Shown here piece after piece: positions 8,209 through 16,676 of a stretch of 63,707 bases of DNA (position 1 is the stretch's first letter; every line of letters starts with the position of its first letter). This DNA comes from an uncultured Archangium sp. (GTDB lineage: Bacteria; Myxococcota; Myxococcia; Myxococcales; Myxococcaceae), in contig CAIVGN010000171.1 in assembly GCA_903905455.1 (NCBI GenBank), positions 1 to 63,707 on the forward strand. Direction: 5' to 3'. The notes beneath the pieces are model-generated. The model had not been told where the DNA came from and searched no databases. It saw only the letters and a program-made list of their open reading frames with translations. Position numbers and translations under genes: made by a program.

Positions 8209-10227
8209 CTACAACCCCGAGTCGGCCCACCACGCGCGCACGTCTTCGAAGCGCACCACCTTGCGCACCGGCGGCAGGCTCGCGAGGAACTTCGCGCCGT
8301 AGCGCTTGCGCAACACGCGCACGTCGCCCAGCGCCACCACCCCGCGGTCCTTCGCGGTGCGGATGAGCCGCCCGAAGCCCTGGCGCAACGCGAGCGCGGC
8401 CTGGGGCACCTGGTAGTCGTCGAAGGGGCGCCCTCCCGCGTCGCGCACCGCGTCCATGCGCGCGGCCTGCAGCGGCTCGTTGGGCGGGGCGAAGGGCAGC
8501 CGGTCGATGATCACCAGCGACAGCGCGTCACCCGGCACGTCCACGCCTTCCCAGAAGCTCTGCGAGGCGAACAGCACCGAGGGCGCCTCGAGGAACTTCT
8601 CCAGCAGCGCGCGGCGGGGCGCGTCACCCTGCTTGAGCACCGGCACCTGGAGATGCGGCGCCACCAACGCGTGCACCCCGTCCATGTGCTTGAGCGAGGT
8701 GAACAGCACGAAGGCCCGGCCCCCCGAGAGCTGCAGCAGGCGGAACACCTCGCGCGCGAATTGAATCGTCCACTCGGGCGACGAGGGCTCGGGCAGGTAC
8801 CCGGGCACGTAGAGCAACGCCTGCTTCTCGTAGTCGAAGGGCGAGTCCACCTCGAGGCCGTCCCAGTCGCGGCCCGTCAACCCCAGGCGCTCCACCACGT
8901 AGTCGAAGCCCGGCGCGTCTCCCTTCGCGGTGCGCAGCGTGGCCGAGGTGAAGACCACGCTGTCCACCGAATCGTAGAGGAAGGTGGACAGCGACTGCCC
9001 GATGTCGATGGGCGCCGCGCGCAGGGACAGCGTGCGACCCCGCGTGCTCGCCCAGTACACCTGCGACGGGTCGTCGGCGCGCATGGTCACGTCCAGCGCC
9101 ATGGCCGACTCGAGCGCCCGGCGGTGAAAGGCGCCGAGGTTCGCGTCGTCTTCCGGGCAGATGGCGGCGATGGCGCCGATGGTCTCGAGCAGCAGCGCGG
9201 CTTGCGGGCGCGCGTCGGCCAGGGTCTCCGGGAGCAGGCGTTGATCCGAGGTGTCGAAGAGCGCCTTGCCCTCCACCCCGCCCGGGGCGAGCGAGGCGGC
9301 GACGGCGGTGAAGAAGCGCTCGGACCGCGTGCGCAGCTCCAGGGCCATCGCGGTCAGGGTGCCGGCCCGCGCGTCCGTGCCCGGGGTGTTGGTGAGGATG
9401 TCCGTGGCGAGGTTCGCCAGCCGCCCACTCGACGAGGTGAGCCCGAAGAACTCGGTGGCCACGTCTTCCAGCGCGTGGGCCTCGTCGAAGATGACCGCGT
9501 CGTAGGCCGGCAACACGCCCAGCTCGAGCTCGCCCCCGCCGCGCAGCTTGAGCGCCAGGTCGGCGAAGAACAGCGCGTGGTTCACCACGATGACCTGGCA
9601 GTCGTTGGCCAGGCGCCGGGCGCGGGTGACGAAGCACTGCTCGTAGTAGGGGCAGCGCGCGCCGGTGCACGACTCGGAGGTGGTGGAGACCTGGAACCAC
9701 GTCGCCCAGCCGTCGGGCACCTGCGTCTCGTAGCGATCGCCCGTCTCGGTGGCGTAGGCCCACTCGCGGAACTCGTCCCAGTGCTTCGCGTCGTCGGGCG
9801 TGGGGAACAGCGGCTGCTTCTCGAAGCGCTCGAAGCGCGCGGCGCAGAGGTAGTTGTTGCGGCCCTTGAGCAGCGCGGCGGTGACCGGCAGGCCCACCTC
9901 GTCGCGCAGCAACGGGAGGTCCTTCAAGAAGATCTGCTCCTGCAGCGTGCGCGTGGCCGTGGAGACGATGACCCGCTTGCCCGAGAGCACCGCGGGCACG
10001 AGGTAGGCGAGCGTCTTCCCGGTGCCCGTGCCGGCCTCGGCGAGGAGGAAGCGCTTGTTCGCCAGCGCGTGCGCCACCGCCCGCGCCATCTCCAGCTGCG
10101 GCGGGCGGTGCTCGTAGCCCTCCAGCGCTGCCGAGAGCGCCCCGTCAGGGCCCAGCACGCCGTCGACCGTCAGTCCCTCGGGCTGCTTCCAGCGGGTGCG
10201 GCGCTTCGAGGGGACTTCGTCACTCAC
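8209..10227 (-). CDS. DinG/XPD-family ATP-dependent DNA helicase
   Basis: This 672-aa protein belongs to SF2. It has Walker A AGTGTGKT (about 65-72), the DEAH box (FDEAHALED, about 247-254), and late motifs SFWEGVDVPG and QGFGRLIRT. Four cysteines (about 128, 187, 192, 198; YLCAARF ... CTGARCPYYEQC) sit where DinG and XPD hold a 4Fe-4S cluster. The family unwinds 5'-tailed duplexes, D-loops and R-loops in DNA repair and replication-transcription conflicts. The gene converges on the kinase gene with 12 bases between stops. The length fits standalone DinG-like proteins without an exonuclease domain. Confidence 0.93.
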   Translation of the reverse strand: MSDEVPSKRRTRWKQPEGLTVDGVLGPDGALSAALEGYEHRPPQLEMARAVAHALANKRFLLAEAGTGTGKTLAYLVPAVLSGKRVIVSTATRTLQEQIFLKDLPLLRDEVGLPVTAALLKGRNNYLCAARFERFEKQPLFPTPDDAKHWDEFREWAYATETGDRYETQVPDGWATWFQVSTTSESCTGARCPYYEQCFVTRARRLANDCQVIVVNHALFFADLALKLRGGGELELGVLPAYDAVIFDEAHALEDVATEFFGLTSSSGRLANLATDILTNTPGTDARAGTLTAMALELRTRSERFFTAVAASLAPGGVEGKALFDTSDQRLLPETLADARPQAALLLETIGAIAAICPEDDANLGAFHRRALESAMALDVTMRADDPSQVYWASTRGRTLSLRAAPIDIGQSLSTFLYDSVDSVVFTSATLRTAKGDAPGFDYVVERLGLTGRDWDGLEVDSPFDYEKQALLYVPGYLPEPSSPEWTIQFAREVFRLLQLSGGRAFVLFTSLKHMDGVHALVAPHLQVPVLKQGDAPRRALLEKFLEAPSVLFASQSFWEGVDVPGDALSLVIIDRLPFAPPNEPLQAARMDAVRDAGGRPFDDYQVPQAALALRQGFGRLIRTAKDRGVVALGDVRVLRKRYGAKFLASLPPVRKVVRFEDVRAWWADSGL

Positions 10228-10241
10228 CGGCGCAAGCTAGC

Positions 10242-11825
10242 TCAGTGGCACACCCCGACCAGCACGCTGAGTGAGCCGGCGGGAGGCGGGGCCGGATTCA
10301 CGCCGCCGTCGGGGAACACGGCCTCGTACCCATAGTTCACCACCGCGAGATCGGGCAGGCCGTCGCCGTTGAAGTCGCCCACCACCGGCGTCAGCGGCTG
10401 CGAGCCCACGCTCCACCAGGTCGGCAGCCCGAACGCGCCGGTGCCCGCGCCGAGGAGCAAGCCCAGGGTGCTGAAGGTCAAGCTGTTGGTGACCGGGGTG
10501 TTGATCTTGTGGGTGACGGCGAGGTCCACCTTGCCGTCTGCGTTGAAGTCGGCCGCCGCGAGCCCCAGCGCGTACGGCCCTCCCCGAAAGCCCTGCGCGC
10601 TCGAGAGCCCCCCGGTGCCGGTGCCGAGCATCACGCTCACCGTCAGGTCGGTGGTGAGGCTGTCCACGAGGTGCGCCGTGGCCGCGTCGATGCGCCCGTC
10701 CCCGTTGAAATCTCCAACCGCCAACGCGACGGGGTGATTGCCCACCTCGAAGGCGGACTCCGGCCCGAAGCCAGCGTCGGCGAGGCCGAGCAACACGCCC
10801 GTGCTCCACCCCCGGCTGCCTCCGTCGGCCAACGTCGCGAGGCTCGCGTTGACGAAGAGGAGATCCGCGTGGCCGTCGGCGTTGAGATCAGCCGCCCGCA
10901 GCGACGTGGGTCCGGGCCCCGACGGGAAGGACACTTCGACACCGAAGCCTCCGTCTGCCTTGCCGAAGAGGACGCCGATGGTCGACGGCGCGCGCGCGAC
11001 CGCGAGATCAGCGACCCCGTCGTGGTTGAAGTCCGCGGCGATGACGGAGTTGGCCGGCGCACCCGTCTGCCGCGAGTACGCGGTGGGCAACGTGAAGGCA
11101 CCCAGGCCGTCACCGAAGACGACGTTGATCTCCGAGGGCAGCGAGAAGGCGATGGCCACGTCGAGGTGCCCGTCGCGGTTGAAGTCCGCGAGCGCGAGGG
11201 ACGAAGGTCCCTCGATGTAGCTGGGCCCCACGTTGACGCTCGTGGCCGCCCCGAAGAGGCCGTGGCCCTGGCCGAGCAACACACTCGCGGTGGCGGTCAC
11301 GCCCCCGCCGGAGTTTGCCACCACGAGGTCGAGAATTCCGTCGTGGTTGAGGTCTCCCGTCGCGCCCGCGACAGGGTACGGCCCGAGCGTGTAGCGGCCC
11401 CGATCGGCGAAGGAGAACGCACTGCAGGTGACGCAGACGCCCGAGACGCAGGCCTGGGTGGGTGCACACGCGACCGGACAGCTACCGCCGGATCCACCGC
11501 CAGTACCACCTCCCGATGCGCCGCCAGTGCCGCCCCCCGACGCGCCACCTGATCCGCCGCCGAAAGCTCCGCCTGATCCGCCGCCGACACCTCCACCCGA
11601 CGCGCCACCTGATCCACCACCGGACGCGCCACCCGATCCACCACCGGACGCGCCACCTGATCCGCCACCGACTCCGCCACCCGAAGCGCCGCCACCGTCA
11701 CCTCCACCCGTTGCGCTCTGCCCGGCGTCGAGCTCGTCGTCCGTGCCACCGATGATCCCCTCACAACTGCAGCCACCCAGGAGGAACACCGCGACCATCG
11801 TCGACATCAACCGGAGAAGACGCAT
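10242..11825 (-). CDS. Lipoprotein with Gly/Ser-rich linker and FG-GAP/VCBS repeats
   Basis: This 527-aa protein starts at ATG 11825, which gives a clean lipoprotein signal (MRLLRLMSTMVAVFLLGGC, lipid Cys 19). After about 20 residues comes a low-complexity linker of GG(A/V/T)SGGG repeats (about residues 35-110), then a small Cys pair region. Seven or so FG-GAP/VCBS-type repeats follow; each has the pattern ADFNxDGxxDLAV, a calcium-binding beta-propeller blade. The protein probably sits on the outer membrane and binds ligands or surfaces. It ends close to the helicase start (14 bases). The longer frame from 11918 would bury the signal peptide and is unlikely. Confidence 0.88.
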   Translation of the reverse strand: MRLLRLMSTMVAVFLLGGCSCEGIIGGTDDELDAGQSATGGGDGGGASGGGVGGGSGGASGGGSGGASGGGSGGASGGGVGGGSGGAFGGGSGGASGGGTGGASGGGTGGGSGGSCPVACAPTQACVSGVCVTCSAFSFADRGRYTLGPYPVAGATGDLNHDGILDLVVANSGGGVTATASVLLGQGHGLFGAATSVNVGPSYIEGPSSLALADFNRDGHLDVAIAFSLPSEINVVFGDGLGAFTLPTAYSRQTGAPANSVIAADFNHDGVADLAVARAPSTIGVLFGKADGGFGVEVSFPSGPGPTSLRAADLNADGHADLLFVNASLATLADGGSRGWSTGVLLGLADAGFGPESAFEVGNHPVALAVGDFNGDGRIDAATAHLVDSLTTDLTVSVMLGTGTGGLSSAQGFRGGPYALGLAAADFNADGKVDLAVTHKINTPVTNSLTFSTLGLLLGAGTGAFGLPTWWSVGSQPLTPVVGDFNGDGLPDLAVVNYGYEAVFPDGGVNPAPPPAGSLSVLVGVCH

Positions 11826-11933
11826 CGAGGGACACCATACCGAAGCGCAAGCAGCGGACCCCGCAATCTCCCCCCATGGCCGGGCCGGCGCGCGGCACGG
11901 GCCAGGTGGTTCGCGCACCTATGACAAAATGTC

Positions 11934-11951
11934 GGTCACCCCTCGGTGACC
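11934..11951. promoter_or_regulatory. Perfect 7-bp inverted repeat upstream of the FG-GAP lipoprotein gene
   Basis: GGTCACC and GGTGACC are separated by four bases. The dyad sits about 110 bases upstream of the leftward lipoprotein start and about 70 bases upstream of the rightward small ORF at 12020. It could be an operator or a small hairpin. Only the symmetry is seen; no regulator can be named. Confidence 0.3.
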
Positions 11952-12406
11952 AGCATCGGCGTGCGGGATGCGCCCTGCTCCGCATGGCCGCCGGTTGGCT
12001 CCGCAGGTAGAGCGCCGCCATGCCCACCATCACTGCCGAGGACTTCCTGCGGGCCATCGATGCGCGTGAGCCCTCGCGTGCAGTCTCCATCGCGCGCTCC
12101 CTGGCCTTCGAGACCACTGACGGCTCGGGTTACCCGCCGGGCGTCGCGGCCCATGCGGGCATATTGCGGACGCTCGGGGAGAAGCTCGGCGCGTAGCAGG
12201 CCGCGCTCCTTCTTCCGCTTTCGCGGCGCAGGCTTCGCCGGCGGGTCCTCGCTCGCCTCGCTCATCTGGTGCGGGCCGCGGTCCTTCTTCTCCACCAGCG
12301 TCAACTCGAACTGGCACAGCGAGCGCACGAACCCGCTCGCGAACGCAGGCTTGCCGAGCAACCCACGCAGGCGACGCTCGAGCTCCGCGGCCACGAGCGC
12401 GAGCAT
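11936..12406 (-). CDS. Doubtful hypothetical ORF, convincing only in its N-terminal 70 codons
   Basis: A leftward frame from ATG 12406 begins MLALVAAELERRLRGLLGKP and has good G/C third-position bias down to about 12200. It includes a basic patch (PRKRKKER) suggestive of nucleic-acid binding or a linker. Past that point codon bias fades and the frame runs antisense to the 58-aa ORF at 12020-12196. A frameshift near 12200 or a degraded gene would explain this. The start has a G-rich stretch about 10 bases upstream. Confidence 0.3.
   Translation of the reverse strand: MLALVAAELERRLRGLLGKPAFASGFVRSLCQFELTLVEKKDRGPHQMSEASEDPPAKPAPRKRKKERGLLRAELLPERPQYARMGRDARRVTRAVSGLEGQGARDGDCTRGLTRIDGPQEVLGSDGGHGGALPAEPTGGHAEQGASRTPMLVTEG
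12020..12196 (+). CDS. Possible 58-aa small protein
   Basis: An ATG at 12020 opens a 58-codon frame (MPTITAEDFLRAIDAREPSR...) ending in TAG at 12196. Third positions are strongly G/C and the composition is protein-like, with an amphipathic first half, suggesting real or once-real coding sequence. A weak purine run (AGGTAGAG) lies upstream. It is antisense to the tail of the leftward frame 11936-12406, so both cannot be right over their full length. No family is recognised; it could be a gene remnant. Confidence 0.4.
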   Translation: MPTITAEDFLRAIDAREPSRAVSIARSLAFETTDGSGYPPGVAAHAGILRTLGEKLGA

Positions 12407-12495
12407 CAATGCGCCCCCCGTCACCGGCGACCCGCCCCGCGTCCCCTCCAGTGCGCCCACGGGGTGCCGGCGATGCAGGTACATTGCCCGGCGCC

Positions 12496-13032
12496 ATGTC
12501 TGAAGGTCGCTACGTATTTCCGTCGTCGGTAGAGGGGATCTTGAGGGGCCTGGGTCCACTGGCCACCAACGAACTGAAGGCGCACCTCAAGGGGCACGGC
12601 CTGGACGTCACGCAGCTCCCGTCGTCGATGCCCGTCGCCGAGTGGTCGCCGTACCTGCGACGCGTCGCCGTCTTCACGTGGCCCGCGGAGTCCGAAGACG
12701 AGGCGCTGCGGCTGCTGGGCCTGCACTTCATTCGCGGGTGGAAGCGCACCACCCTGGGCGCGGCGGCGGCGGCGCTGCTCAAGCTCGTCGGGCCGGTGCG
12801 CGCGTTCCCGCGGCTCGGTGGCGCCATCAGCACCTCCGACAACTTCACCCGCGCGCAGACGCACCTGCTCAGCGACCACGAGGCCCGGGTGCACATCAAC
12901 GAAGTGCAGGGCTGCCCCACGTATTGGGTCGGCGTGCTGGAGGGCGGGCTCGAGGTGCTGGGCCGCCGCGGCCAGGTCACCCTCACCGAGGTCGTGGCGC
13001 CCGGCGCCACCTTCCGCGTCACCTGGACCTGA
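12496..13032 (+). CDS. DUF2378 (TIGR02265) family protein, copy 1
   Basis: This 178-aa protein starts MSEGRYVFPSSVEGILRGLG and ends PGATFRVTWT. It matches the Myxococcus paralogous family TIGR02265/DUF2378, typical of Cystobacterineae, whose molecular role is unknown. The family is often found near two-component and signalling genes. A close paralogue of identical length lies at 14892-15428, on the other side of a hybrid histidine kinase. The start is fixed by alignment with that copy (MPEGRYVFPSSV). Confidence 0.9.
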   Translation: MSEGRYVFPSSVEGILRGLGPLATNELKAHLKGHGLDVTQLPSSMPVAEWSPYLRRVAVFTWPAESEDEALRLLGLHFIRGWKRTTLGAAAAALLKLVGPVRAFPRLGGAISTSDNFTRAQTHLLSDHEARVHINEVQGCPTYWVGVLEGGLEVLGRRGQVTLTEVVAPGATFRVTWT

Positions 13033-13049
13033 GCGCGCTCCGCCCCGGC

Positions 13050-14771
13050 TCAGGCCACCTCGAGCCAGCGTCGCAAGCCGGCCTCGAGGGCCTCGGGGTC
13101 GATGGGCTTGGCGAGGTAGTCGTTCATGCCCGCCGCCAGGCACTCGTCGCGATCGCCTTCCAGCGCGTTGGCGGTCATGGCCACGATGGGCACGTCGACG
13201 TTCCCCGGCCCCACCTGGCCCTCGCGAATGCCCCGGGTGGCCGAGAAGCCGTCGAGCCGCGGCATCTGGCAGTCCATGAGCACGAGATCGAACGGCCCCT
13301 GGCGCAGGGCCTCGAGCGCCTCCTCGCCGTCGACGACGGTGACCGCCTGGATGCCCAGCCTCGCCAACAAGCCCAGCGCCACCTTGCGGTTGACCGCGTT
13401 GTCGTCGACGACCAGCACGCGCGCGGCGCGGAAGGAGGCCGGCAGGAGCACGACTGGCGGCTTCGCAGCGACGGCCTCCGCGGCGGCGGTCGGCACGCGG
13501 AAGGAGCAGGTCGTTCCGACGCCCGGCACAGAGGTCACCGTCAGCGAGCCCCCCATGCCCTCGGCGAGCTGCCGGCTGATGGACAGGCCCAGGCCCGTAC
13601 CCCCGAAGCGCCGCGTGGTGCTGGCGTCGGCCTGGAAGAAGGGCGTGAAGAGCCGCTGCATCGCGTCCGCCGACATGCCGATGCCGCTGTCGACGACGTC
13701 GAAGGACACGGCCGGCGCCGCGGGCTCCCATTCGACCTTCAGCGTCACCGTGCCGGCCTGGGTGAACTTGACGGCGTTGCCCGCGAGGTTCAGCAGCACC
13801 TGGCGCACCCGCCCCGCGTCGCCCCGCACGGCCCGCGGCAACCCGGGCGCGCACCACACCTCGAAGTGGAGCTTCTTCCGTTCGGCCTCGGGGCCGAGCA
13901 GCTTCGCCACGTCGCGCGCGAGCCTCGCAGGGTCGAAGGGGAGCGCCTCGAACTCCATGCGCCCCGACTCGCCGCGCGAGAAGTCGAGCACGTCGTTGAT
14001 CACCCCCAGCAGCGCCTGGGTGCTCGAGAGGATGGTCTCGGCGTGCTCGCGCTCTCCTTCCGCGAGCGACCCGTCGAGCAGCAACCGGGTCATGCCCAGG
14101 ATGCCGTTCATCGGGGTGCGGATCTCGTGGCTCATGTTGGCGAGGAACTGGCTCTTCGCCTTCGCCGCCGCCAGCGCCTCGTCACGCGCGAGCACCAACG
14201 CCTCCTCCGCCGCCGCGCGGGTGCGCGCCTCCTCGCTCGCCCGCTCCAGGGCGCGGCGCAGGCTCGCCACCGTGCCCGGAATGGGCAGCAACACCAGCCA
14301 CACCGAGAGCGCGCCGATGACCAACGACGTCCACGGCGAGCCCGGGAAGTAGCGCGCGGGCACCAGGTCGTAGGCCGCGAGGCCCAGGTAGAGCGCCCAG
14401 ACGCCAATGTAGCTGAGGGCGAAGATCACCCCGGAGCGCGTCCCGGCCACGATGGAGAGGGTCACCGCCACGGCGAGGACGGGCGCGGCGGTGCTCGCCG
14501 GCAGGCCGAGCCACAGCAACGTCACCATCACCGCCCACAGCAGCGCGGCGAAGACGGTGATCGAGCGGGCCGGCTTTCCCGCGCGGTTCAGCCGCCAGCA
14601 GCCCGCCACCACGGCGAGCATCACCAGGCACGTCACCAGCCCGCCGAGCTTGCGGTGGAACACGAAGGGCACGCCCAGGAAGACGAGCCCACCGAGAAAG
14701 GCGGCGAACACCGCGTAGAAACGATCGAGGAGCCGGCCGTTGGCGACCGCGATTTCGTCGGGCGTCGTCAC
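13050..14771 (-). CDS. Membrane hybrid histidine kinase/response regulator
   Basis: This is a 573-aa protein if read from GTG at 14771 (VTTPDEIAVANGRLLDRF). Five or six membrane helices fill residues about 15-165. They are followed by a HisKA phosphoacceptor motif (FLANMSHEIRTPMNGILG), a HATPase domain with DSGIGMS and [11 protein letters not shown], and a C-terminal receiver (RVLVVDDNAVNRKV ... VLMDCQMPRLDG) with its phospho-Asp. It is a phosphorelay kinase with no recognised periplasmic sensor; the sensing part may be the membrane bundle. It converges on DUF2378 copy 1 and is divergent from copy 2, so the three genes may share a job. Upstream in-frame codons to 14993 are antisense to copy 2 and were excluded. 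Confidence 0.9.
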   Translation of the reverse strand: MTTPDEIAVANGRLLDRFYAVFAAFLGGLVFLGVPFVFHRKLGGLVTCLVMLAVVAGCWRLNRAGKPARSITVFAALLWAVMVTLLWLGLPASTAAPVLAVAVTLSIVAGTRSGVIFALSYIGVWALYLGLAAYDLVPARYFPGSPWTSLVIGALSVWLVLLPIPGTVASLRRALERASEEARTRAAAEEALVLARDEALAAAKAKSQFLANMSHEIRTPMNGILGMTRLLLDGSLAEGEREHAETILSSTQALLGVINDVLDFSRGESGRMEFEALPFDPARLARDVAKLLGPEAERKKLHFEVWCAPGLPRAVRGDAGRVRQVLLNLAGNAVKFTQAGTVTLKVEWEPAAPAVSFDVVDSGIGMSADAMQRLFTPFFQADASTTRRFGGTGLGLSISRQLAEGMGGSLTVTSVPGVGTTCSFRVPTAAAEAVAAKPPVVLLPASFRAARVLVVDDNAVNRKVALGLLARLGIQAVTVVDGEEALEALRQGPFDLVLMDCQMPRLDGFSATRGIREGQVGPGNVDVPIVAMTANALEGDRDECLAAGMNDYLAKPIDPEALEAGLRRWLEVA

Positions 14772-14891
14772 GTGGTGAATCGCTAATGAAGTCGACCCCT
14801 TCGCGCCACCCAACCCCGCCCTGTCACGATTCTGGCTCCCCCGACCGGCGCGGCGCGAGACCGGCCGGAAGCGGGTATGGTGCGCCGCGCC

Positions 14892-15428
14892 ATGCCTGAA
14901 GGTCGTTACGTCTTTCCGTCGTCCGTCGATGGGTTGTTGAAGGGGTTGGGGCCGCTGGCCACCGCCGAATTGAAGGCGCACCTCAAGGAGCACGGCCTCG
15001 ACGTCACGCGGTTGCCGCCGGCGATCCCCGTGGCCGAGTGGTCACCACACCTGAAGCGCGCCGCGCTGTACGCCTGGCCCACCGAGCCCGAAGACGAGGC
15101 GCTGCGGTTGCTGGGCCTGCACTTCATCCGCGGCTGGAAGAGCACGGCCATGGGGGCCGCGGCCTCGGCGTTGCTCAAGCTCGTGGGCCCGGCGCGCACC
15201 CTCTCGCGGCTCGACCGCGCCTTCCGCACCTCGGACAACTTCACCCACGCGGTGACCACCATTCTCGGGGCCAACGAGGCGCTGGTGAGCATCAACGAGG
15301 TGCAGGGCTACCCCACGTATTGGATCGGCATCCTCCAGGGCGGGCTCGAGGTGCTCGGCTGCGAAGGCACCGTCACCGTCGACAAGGTCGAAGCGCCGGG
15401 CGCCACCCTGCGCGTCACCTGGACCTGA
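14892..15428 (+). CDS. DUF2378 (TIGR02265) family protein, copy 2
   Basis: This 178-aa paralogue of the 12496-13032 protein is the same length without gaps and roughly two-thirds identical by eye. Conserved blocks include GRYVFPSSV, PVAEWSPxLxR, DEALRLLGLHFIRGWK and PTYWxGxLxGGLEVLG. The start was chosen at ATG 14892 by alignment; an in-frame ATG at 14877 would add five residues. The gene is divergent from the hybrid kinase with a short intergenic region that probably holds both promoters. Its 3' end overlaps the convergent Cys-rich gene by 14 bases. Confidence 0.9.
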   Translation: MPEGRYVFPSSVDGLLKGLGPLATAELKAHLKEHGLDVTRLPPAIPVAEWSPHLKRAALYAWPTEPEDEALRLLGLHFIRGWKSTAMGAAASALLKLVGPARTLSRLDRAFRTSDNFTHAVTTILGANEALVSINEVQGYPTYWIGILQGGLEVLGCEGTVTVDKVEAPGATLRVTWT

Positions 15429-15639
15429 GCCGGCCGCTCGCTTCCCACTCGAGCACCACCTCGCGCACCGTGTCCTCGATGAGGCGGATGACGGTCTGCT
15501 GCGTGACCTCGGGCCACTGGCCGTGACAGCGCTGCCGGTTGGGGCAACTGCGACACGATTCCTTCTCCACCTTCGGCCCCGTGGACTTCTCGCAGGCCCC
15601 GCCACAACCGGCGCAGCCACCAGCACACCCTGAAGACAT
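15415..15639 (-). CDS. Small Cys-rich protein
   Basis: This 74-aa protein is read from ATG 15639 (MSSGCAGGCAGCGGACEK). The first 32 residues hold seven Cys in CxxxCxxC-like spacing (GCAGGCAGCGGACE, CRSCPNRQRC), compatible with metal or iron-sulfur binding. The second half is one acidic amphipathic helix (VIRLIEDTVREVVLEWEAS). A start at 15666 would add nine residues. It lies 54 bases downstream of the JmjC-like gene in the same direction and may be co-transcribed. No family is recognised. Confidence 0.65.
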   Translation of the reverse strand: MSSGCAGGCAGCGGACEKSTGPKVEKESCRSCPNRQRCHGQWPEVTQQTVIRLIEDTVREVVLEWEASGRLRSR

Positions 15640-15693
15640 CCCGGCAGCGTCCCACGAAGGGGGCAACGGCCGGCTTGATCAACCTCAAGGCCC

Positions 15694-16554
15694 TCAGCGG
15701 GCCAACGCGCGCCGCGCCCGGGACACCGAGCGGTGGATCAACGCCTTGCCCTGGTCTCGCCACCCGCCCCGTCCCACCGGCGTCGGCGTGAGCCCCAGCC
15801 TCCGCGCGCGGTGGTTGAGGCGCATCGCGTGCGACAGCGCGTCGGTCTGCCGGGTGTTGAAGATGATCGACAGCGACACCGAGACGTCGTCGGCGCCGTT
15901 CTTCACGTGGTGCCCGGCCATGAAGGGGATGTGCAGCGCCTGCCCGGGGGCGAAGTCGAAGGTGGAGCCGAGGGCCTCGGCGTCGGGCCGGTACACGGGG
16001 CGCTCGCCGGTGCGGGCCATGAAGGCCTCGAGCTCCGGCGCGGTCACCACGCGCTCGTCGAACATGGGGAACACCGTCACCTGCTTGGTGCCGCGAAACT
16101 GCAGCAGCAGCGTCGAGTAGCGGTCCACGTGGAACGGCGTCACCGAGTGGGGCGACGCGATGAACAGGTAGAGCATGGGGTCGACGGGCGCCCGGCCCAC
16201 CCCGCGGCGCACCATGAGCGTGGACACGTCGTCGACCAGCTGCCGGTAGAGGTCCTTGAACGAGGGGTCCGTCTCCGGCTGGCGCACCATCACGTACGAG
16301 TCGGAGGTGCGGATGCGCTCGATGGTCTCGGCGATGGACAGGCCATTCTTCCGGTCGAGGTGCGCGCGGTCGAAGTTGTCCGTCTTCTCGAGCTGGCCGG
16401 TCGAATGGAAGACCTGGTCCTTCGAGAGCGAGGGGATGACCTGGCCCAGGTTCTCGAGCGACAACGCCGGGTGGCCGAGCAACGAGTGCCCGACGGTGAA
16501 GGCGCGCTGATCGAGTGACTCGAACGCGGCGCCGTCTTCGAAGCAGGTCAACAT
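15694..16554 (-). CDS. JmjC/cupin-like Fe(II)/2-oxoglutarate-dependent oxygenase-like protein
   Basis: This 286-aa protein has the cupin-8/JmjC core. The metal facial triad is visible as H142 and D144 (TPFHVDRYSTLLLQF) and a distal His at 215/216 (FMAGHHVKNG). The central strands FAPGQALHIP and KQVTVFPMF fit the family. Bacterial members include protein hydroxylases acting on Arg, Asn or His side chains of cytosolic targets; this substrate is unknown. The length is normal. It stands divergent from the large MopE-like lipoprotein gene. Confidence 0.82.
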   Translation of the reverse strand: MLTCFEDGAAFESLDQRAFTVGHSLLGHPALSLENLGQVIPSLSKDQVFHSTGQLEKTDNFDRAHLDRKNGLSIAETIERIRTSDSYVMVRQPETDPSFKDLYRQLVDDVSTLMVRRGVGRAPVDPMLYLFIASPHSVTPFHVDRYSTLLLQFRGTKQVTVFPMFDERVVTAPELEAFMARTGERPVYRPDAEALGSTFDFAPGQALHIPFMAGHHVKNGADDVSVSLSIIFNTRQTDALSHAMRLNHRARRLGLTPTPVGRGGWRDQGKALIHRSVSRARRALAR

Positions 16555-16676
16555 GCGCGGCAGCGTAGCCCGTCGGCGCGTCTGACCGCGTCATCGACGT
16601 GGGGACACCCCGGTTGCCCCGCGCGCGGAGGGCTGCTCTGCTGCGGCCTTCCCCTCCTCGCCCGCCCGGGACCCTG

